NCBI GenBank assembly: GCA_964629975.1
Contig: CAZVUN010000113.1
Location: forward strand, 1-9,883
Reading direction: 5' to 3'
From: G020354085 sp964629975
GTDB lineage: Bacteria; Pseudomonadota; Gammaproteobacteria; Acidiferrobacterales; Sulfurifustaceae
Length of the DNA: 9,883 nucleotides
Shown here: in pieces, positions 5,926-9,883 of the stretch
How the letters are laid out: every line of letters begins with the position of its first letter
Numbering within the stretch: position 1 is the stretch's first letter
The notes under the pieces: generated by a model
Database searches by the model: none
What the model was told of the DNA's origin: nothing
The model's input: the letters and a program-made list of their open reading frames with translations, nothing else
Translations under genes and position numbers: made by a program

Positions 5926-6144
5926 GTGAAGTCCTTCCTCAAGACATTCGTGTTCGGCCTGCTGGTCGGCGCCGTCGTGGCCTTTCACCTCGGCATGAAT
6001 TACGGCCGCGGCCGGCCGCTGTTCAGCAACCCGTACCAGGGCCTGGACCTGGCGCGCGCCGTCGAGCAGAAGGCCAAGGGCGTGGTCGAAGGCGGCCGGG
6101 AAAAGATTCACGACCTGACCGCACCCGACAAGCCGGGCAAGTAA
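5926..6144 (+). CDS. Small single-helix membrane protein, 72 residues
   Basis: The only plus-strand gene I support. GTG start at 5926 with GGGGAG about 10 nt upstream. The product begins MKSFLKTFVFGLLVGAVVAFHLGMNYGRG: two lysines then a hydrophobic helix (residues 7-24) with a glycine-spaced face, so it is inserted with a short cytoplasmic N-terminus or acts as an uncleaved anchor. The rest (PLFSNPYQGLDLARAVEQKAKGVVEGGREKIHDL) is an amphipathic charged helix and a Lys/Pro tail. No family is recognised; the arrangement is like small YtxH- or YqjD-type membrane-anchored helices, which is only a resemblance. The frame is open further upstream to 5680, but that part is antisense to the NHL gene and has no matching start signal. 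It is convergent with leuA. Confidence 0.65.
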   Translation: MKSFLKTFVFGLLVGAVVAFHLGMNYGRGRPLFSNPYQGLDLARAVEQKAKGVVEGGREKIHDLTAPDKPGK

Positions 6145-6166
6145 CCGGGGCGCACACGCACCCCGG
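6145..6166. terminator. Inverted repeat between convergent genes, possible bidirectional terminator
   Basis: CCGGGG (6145-6150) and CCCCGG (6161-6166) form a six-pair GC stem with a ten-base loop, starting right after the stop of the small membrane protein gene and 14 nt beyond the leuA stop. There is no T-run on either strand, so it is a weak candidate that might work as a pause or 3'-end protection element rather than a true intrinsic terminator. Confidence 0.35.
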
Positions 6167-6179
6167 CATGCGCCGACCG

Positions 6180-7727
<1,548 letters not shown>

Positions 7728-7747
7728 GTCGCTTACTCGCGTTTCTT

Positions 7748-7773
7748 GCGCCGCACGCCAAACACCGCGGCGC
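7748..7773 (-). promoter_or_regulatory. Hairpin just upstream of leuA (candidate attenuator stem)
   Basis: On the minus strand GCGCCGC and GCGGCGC form a perfect seven-pair stem with a 12-nt loop, ending 20 nt before the leuA ATG. It is followed by AAGAAAC rather than a U-run, so it is not a standard intrinsic terminator; it could act on translation start or with Rho. The same GCGCCGC heptamer recurs at 7844-7850 at the end of the leader peptide gene and could compete for the same partner strand. Confidence 0.4.
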
Positions 7774-7808
7774 GTTGCTGTCAGGATTCGGATTGTCGCG
7801 TATTGTTA

Positions 7809-7822
7809 CTCCTCGCCAGGAG
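7809..7822 (-). promoter_or_regulatory. Short hairpin in the leuA leader
   Basis: On the minus strand CTCCT-GGCG-AGGAG is a perfect five-pair stem with a four-base loop, located 18 nt after the leader-peptide stop. Its 3' arm AGGAG resembles a Shine-Dalgarno but no fitting start codon follows it. It may be one of the alternative structures of a leucine attenuator. Confidence 0.35.
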
Positions 7823-7840
7823 AGTGCCGGAGATGTGCGC

Positions 7841-7930
7841 CTAGCGGCGCAGCAGCAGGAGCGCGAACGGCAGGCCGACCGGGGTGCGCCCGGTGCGGGG
7901 GAGAGCCAAGGTGGCCATGCCTGCGTTCAT
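7841..7930 (-). CDS. leuL: Probable leu leader peptide with four consecutive Leu codons
   Basis: A 29-codon reading frame, ATG at 7930 to TAG at 7841-7843, lying between pssA and leuA. It ends in PFALLLLRR followed by stop; codons 24-27 are CTC CTG CTG CTG, and seven of the 29 residues are leucine. A short Leu-run peptide placed just before leuA, followed by inverted repeats, is the classic layout of leucine attenuation, in which ribosome stalling at Leu codons senses charged tRNA-Leu. No Shine-Dalgarno is present before the first ATG; a candidate -10 (TAGACT, 7942-7937) would put the transcript start on or next to that ATG, so it might be leaderless. An internal ATG at 7918 is an alternative start. 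The peptide itself probably has no function after synthesis. Confidence 0.6.
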   Translation of the reverse strand: MNAGMATLALPRTGRTPVGLPFALLLLRR

Positions 7931-7936
7931 GAGTGC

Positions 7937-7961
7937 AGTCTAAACGAAAACGCCCCGCACG
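7937..7961 (-). promoter_or_regulatory. Candidate promoter of leuA
   Basis: Minus-strand TAGACT (7942-7937) agrees with the -10 consensus at T1, A2, A4 and T6. A poor -35 (TTGCGT or TTTGCG) lies 16-17 nt upstream just after the pssA stop, in a local T-rich stretch. Transcription would start around 7930. It is supported mainly by position and by the need for a start upstream of the Leu-rich leader. Confidence 0.35.
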
Positions 7962-7970
7962 CAAAGCCGG

Positions 7971-8741
7971 TCAATGGCGCGGCAGCTTGGACGATGCCCC
8001 GGCCTCCGCCGGACGGCGCGCCCAGCGCAGCGCGAACCCGAGCGGCCCCGACAGGGCATAGAGCAGGAAACCGCCGAACAGCACCTGCGGCGGGTCGATG
8101 AACACCAGCACGAAGATCAGGGGCACCGCCAGCACCGCCACGAACGGCATGCGCCCGCGCAGGTCGAGGTCCTTGAAGCTGCGGTAGCGCACGTTGCTCA
8201 CCATCAGCACCCCGCCCGCGACTGTGACGATCAGCGCCAGAATGCTGATCTCGCGCCCTGGCACGCCGTAGCTGTGCAGCACCCAGATGAAGCCCATGAC
8301 CAGGGCGGCGGCCGAGGGGCTCGGCAGGCCGCGGAAATAGCGCTTGTCGCTGATGCCGACCTGCACGTTGAAGCGCGCCAGGCGCAGCGCCGCGCCGGCC
8401 GCGTACACGAACGCCGCCAGCCACCCGAGCTTGCCCATGCCGGACAGTGCCCACTCGTACATGATGAGCGCCGGCGCCACGCCGAAGGCGACCATGTCGA
8501 CCAGGCTGTCGTACTGCGTGCCGAATTCGCTCTCGGTGTGGGTGAGGCGCGCCACGCGCCCGTCGAGGGCATCGAGCACCATGGAGATGAAGATCGCCAC
8601 CGGTGCGTACTCGAACGCGCCGTTCATGGCCTGGACGATGGCGTAGAACCCGGCGAACAGGCTGGCGGTGGTGAAGAGGCTCGGCAGGATGTAGATGCCC
8701 TTGCGCCGCAACTTCATCTTTTCCGGCTTGTCGTGGCTCAC
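7971..8741 (-). CDS. pssA: CDP-diacylglycerol--serine O-phosphatidyltransferase
   Basis: 256 residues. This integral membrane enzyme makes phosphatidylserine from CDP-diacylglycerol and serine. The CDP-alcohol phosphatidyltransferase motif is complete: D57-x2-D60-G61-x2-A64-R65-x8-G74-x3-D78-x3-D82 in DALDGRVARLTHTESEFGTQYDSLVD (split here as residues 57-75 and 76-82). About seven or eight hydrophobic helices follow the basic N-terminus. It is the membrane (type II) PssA, not the peripheral E. coli type. The start is GTG at 8741 with GGGAGG 5-6 nt upstream. It follows psd by 32 nt, and the two encode consecutive steps of phosphatidylethanolamine synthesis, although psd comes first in the gene order. 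Confidence 0.95.
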   Translation of the reverse strand: MSHDKPEKMKLRRKGIYILPSLFTTASLFAGFYAIVQAMNGAFEYAPVAIFISMVLDALDGRVARLTHTESEFGTQYDSLVDMVAFGVAPALIMYEWALSGMGKLGWLAAFVYAAGAALRLARFNVQVGISDKRYFRGLPSPSAAALVMGFIWVLHSYGVPGREISILALIVTVAGGVLMVSNVRYRSFKDLDLRGRMPFVAVLAVPLIFVLVFIDPPQVLFGGFLLYALSGPLGFALRWARRPAEAGASSKLPRH

Positions 8742-8773
8742 CCTGTCCTCCCTTGCGAACGCCGGCGCGCTGG

Positions 8774-9424
8774 CTAGCGGGTCAGCTGCCCGAGTACGTC
8801 GGATGCGCCGTGCACCTTGTCACCGAGCGCCACGCGCACCTGCGCGCTCATCGGCAGGTAGACATCGACGCGCGAACCGAAGCGGATGAATCCGTAGCGC
8901 TCTCCCGTCACCACGCGCGCCCCGGGCTGCACATAGCAAAGTATACGTCGCGCGATCAGGCCGGCAACCTGCACCACCACGACATCCTCACCCGCATCGG
9001 TCCTGACCCAGAGCGCATTGCGCTCGTTGTCGCGCGCGGCCTTGTCGAGCGCGGCATTGAGGAAGCTGCCCGGGTGGTACCAGCGCTGCTTGATCTCGCC
9101 GCCCACGGGCATGCGGTTGGAGTGCACGTTGAACACGTTCATGAAAATGCTGACGCGCCGGGCCGGACGCCCGAGATAGGGGTCCTCGACCTCATCGACC
9201 TTGATGACCTTGCCGTCGGCCGGGCACACGACGGTGCCGGGCGCGGCCGGCACCGGGCGCGGCGGGTCGCGGAAGAACTGCAGCACGAACCCGGTGGCGA
9301 GCCACAGCGGCGCGGCCCACAGCCAGCCGGCCCAGAGGGTGACGAGCACGGCCGGGATCGCCACGAGCGCGGTGTGTGCCCAGCCTTCGCGGGCAAGAAT
9401 CGGGTAGCGGGTTGCGGATGTCAT
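8774..9424 (-). CDS. psd: Phosphatidylserine decarboxylase, short (archaeal/rhizobial-like) type
   Basis: 216 residues, the length of the short Psd class rather than the roughly 300-residue E. coli type. The proenzyme cuts itself at a Gly-Ser bond to make a pyruvoyl group; RFGSRVDVYLP holds the expected G183-S184 site. Residues 15-50 are hydrophobic and would anchor it in the membrane, followed by the family signature FFRDPPRPVP. Later motifs are FMNVFNVHSNRMPVGG (94-109) and YHPGSFLNAALDKA (116-129). It turns phosphatidylserine into phosphatidylethanolamine and works with pssA downstream. The ATG at 9424 has no strong Shine-Dalgarno and stands only 26 nt beyond the hairpin terminator of ilvC, so its transcription depends on read-through or a promoter I could not find. 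Confidence 0.95.
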   Translation of the reverse strand: MTSATRYPILAREGWAHTALVAIPAVLVTLWAGWLWAAPLWLATGFVLQFFRDPPRPVPAAPGTVVCPADGKVIKVDEVEDPYLGRPARRVSIFMNVFNVHSNRMPVGGEIKQRWYHPGSFLNAALDKAARDNERNALWVRTDAGEDVVVVQVAGLIARRILCYVQPGARVVTGERYGFIRFGSRVDVYLPMSAQVRVALGDKVHGASDVLGQLTR

Positions 9425-9450
9425 GCGTTGCGATCTGCCGGTCAGCCCCA

Positions 9451-9485
9451 GAAAGCGAAGGCGCGGTCGGGTGCCGCGCCTTCGT
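9451..9485 (-). terminator. Intrinsic terminator of ilvC
   Basis: CGAAGGCGCGG (9456-9466) and CCGCGCCTTCG (9474-9484) make a perfect 11-pair stem with a 7-nt loop, 19 nt after the ilvC stop. On the minus strand the stem is followed by CTTTCT, a short imperfect T-tract. The long stem makes it the best terminator in the window, though the weak tail suggests partial read-through to psd. Confidence 0.75.
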
Positions 9486-9503
9486 TGCGGGAGGGTCGCT
9501 TGC

Positions 9504-9883
9504 TCAGTTCTTGCTCTTGTCGACGATGCGGTGCGCCTTGATCCACGGCATCATGTCGCGCAGCCGCGCCCCGACCTCTTCGATCGGATGCTTGGCCGCC
9601 TGCGCGCGCATCTCCGGGAAGCGCTTGCCGCCGGTCTCGTTCTCGGCCATCCACTCGCGCGCGAACTCACCGGACTGGATCTCCTTCAGGATCTTTCGCA
9701 TCTCGGCCTTGGTCTGCTCGGTGATGATGCGCGGGCCGCGCGTGTAGTCACCGTACTCGGCGGTGTTCGAGATCGAGTAGCGCATGTTGGCGATGCCGCC
9801 CTCGTACATGAGATCGACGATCAGCTTGAGCTCGTGCAGGCACTCGAAGTACGCCATCTCCGGCGGATAGCCGGCCTCGACCA
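9504..9883 (-). CDS. ilvC: Ketol-acid reductoisomerase, C-terminal part
   Basis: The last 125 residues of the protein; the rest is beyond the window. KARI isomerises and reduces 2-acetolactate with NADPH in valine, leucine and isoleucine synthesis. The knotted C-terminal domain keeps the active-site residues with the exact spacing of class I enzymes: the two glutamates in YFECLHEL (E226 and E230 in usual numbering) and the serine in YSISNTAEYGDY (S251), then GPRIITEQTKAEMRKIL. The C-terminus IKAHRIVDKSKN is typical of the short class I form. It is followed by a strong hairpin terminator. ilvC upstream of psd, pssA and leuA is an arrangement met in several gammaproteobacteria. Confidence 0.97.
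   Translation of the reverse strand, partial: VEAGYPPEMAYFECLHELKLIVDLMYEGGIANMRYSISNTAEYGDYTRGPRIITEQTKAEMRKILKEIQSGEFAREWMAENETGGKRFPEMRAQAAKHPIEEVGARLRDMMPWIKAHRIVDKSKN

Noticed and set aside
7974..8777. Plus-strand frame of 267 codons opposite pssA
   Set aside because: It exactly mirrors pssA, whose complete catalytic motif and helices are clear. The antisense product is a Glu/His/Arg-rich shadow.

Overview
The window is high-GC DNA (about 71% in the stretch of the uracil-DNA glycosylase extein that I counted by hand) with tightly packed genes, almost all on the minus strand. Gene content and protein style suggest a gammaproteobacterium, perhaps a purple-sulfur or Thioalkalivibrio-like (Chromatiales) lineage. 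The taxonomic guess rests on the ilvC-psd-pssA-leuA order and general family resemblance, not on any marker gene.

Right side (9883 down to 6180, minus strand): the C-terminal third of ketol-acid reductoisomerase (ilvC) is followed by a strong hairpin terminator. Next come phosphatidylserine decarboxylase (psd) and CDP-diacylglycerol--serine O-phosphatidyltransferase (pssA), two consecutive steps of phosphatidylethanolamine synthesis, then 2-isopropylmalate synthase (leuA). A 243-nt gap before leuA holds a short Leu-rich leader peptide gene and several inverted repeats. This looks like leucine-sensing attenuation. Branched-chain amino acid synthesis and phospholipid synthesis are interleaved here.

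Middle (6144 down to 1332): a small plus-strand gene for a one-helix membrane protein (5926-6144) converges on leuA and diverges from a minus-strand run of five genes. These are an exported six-bladed NHL-type beta-propeller, a family 4 uracil-DNA glycosylase, the acetyltransferase RimI, a YeeZ-like NAD(P)-binding SDR protein and a NudF-like ADP-ribose pyrophosphatase. Stop/start overlaps (ATGA, GTGA) and short gaps suggest one transcript. The standout feature is that the glycosylase gene is interrupted in frame by a 354-residue intein (3517-4578) with a LAGLIDADG homing endonuclease. It is inserted exactly before a cysteine that should ligate the enzyme's [4Fe-4S] cluster.

Left side (1301 down to 1, minus strand): a perfect FNR/ANR-type box (TTGAT-N4-ATCAA, 1288-1301) with a correctly spaced -10 element sits before a three-gene set. 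The set is an exported DUF302-like protein, a 90-residue protein I do not recognise, and the N-terminal part of a protein that begins with a PEP-utilising-enzyme-type phosphohistidine domain and runs off the window. It looks like an oxygen-regulated unit of unknown purpose.

No tRNA, rRNA, CRISPR array or insertion sequence was seen. No gene-free stretch exceeds 300 bases; the longest is 7728-7970.
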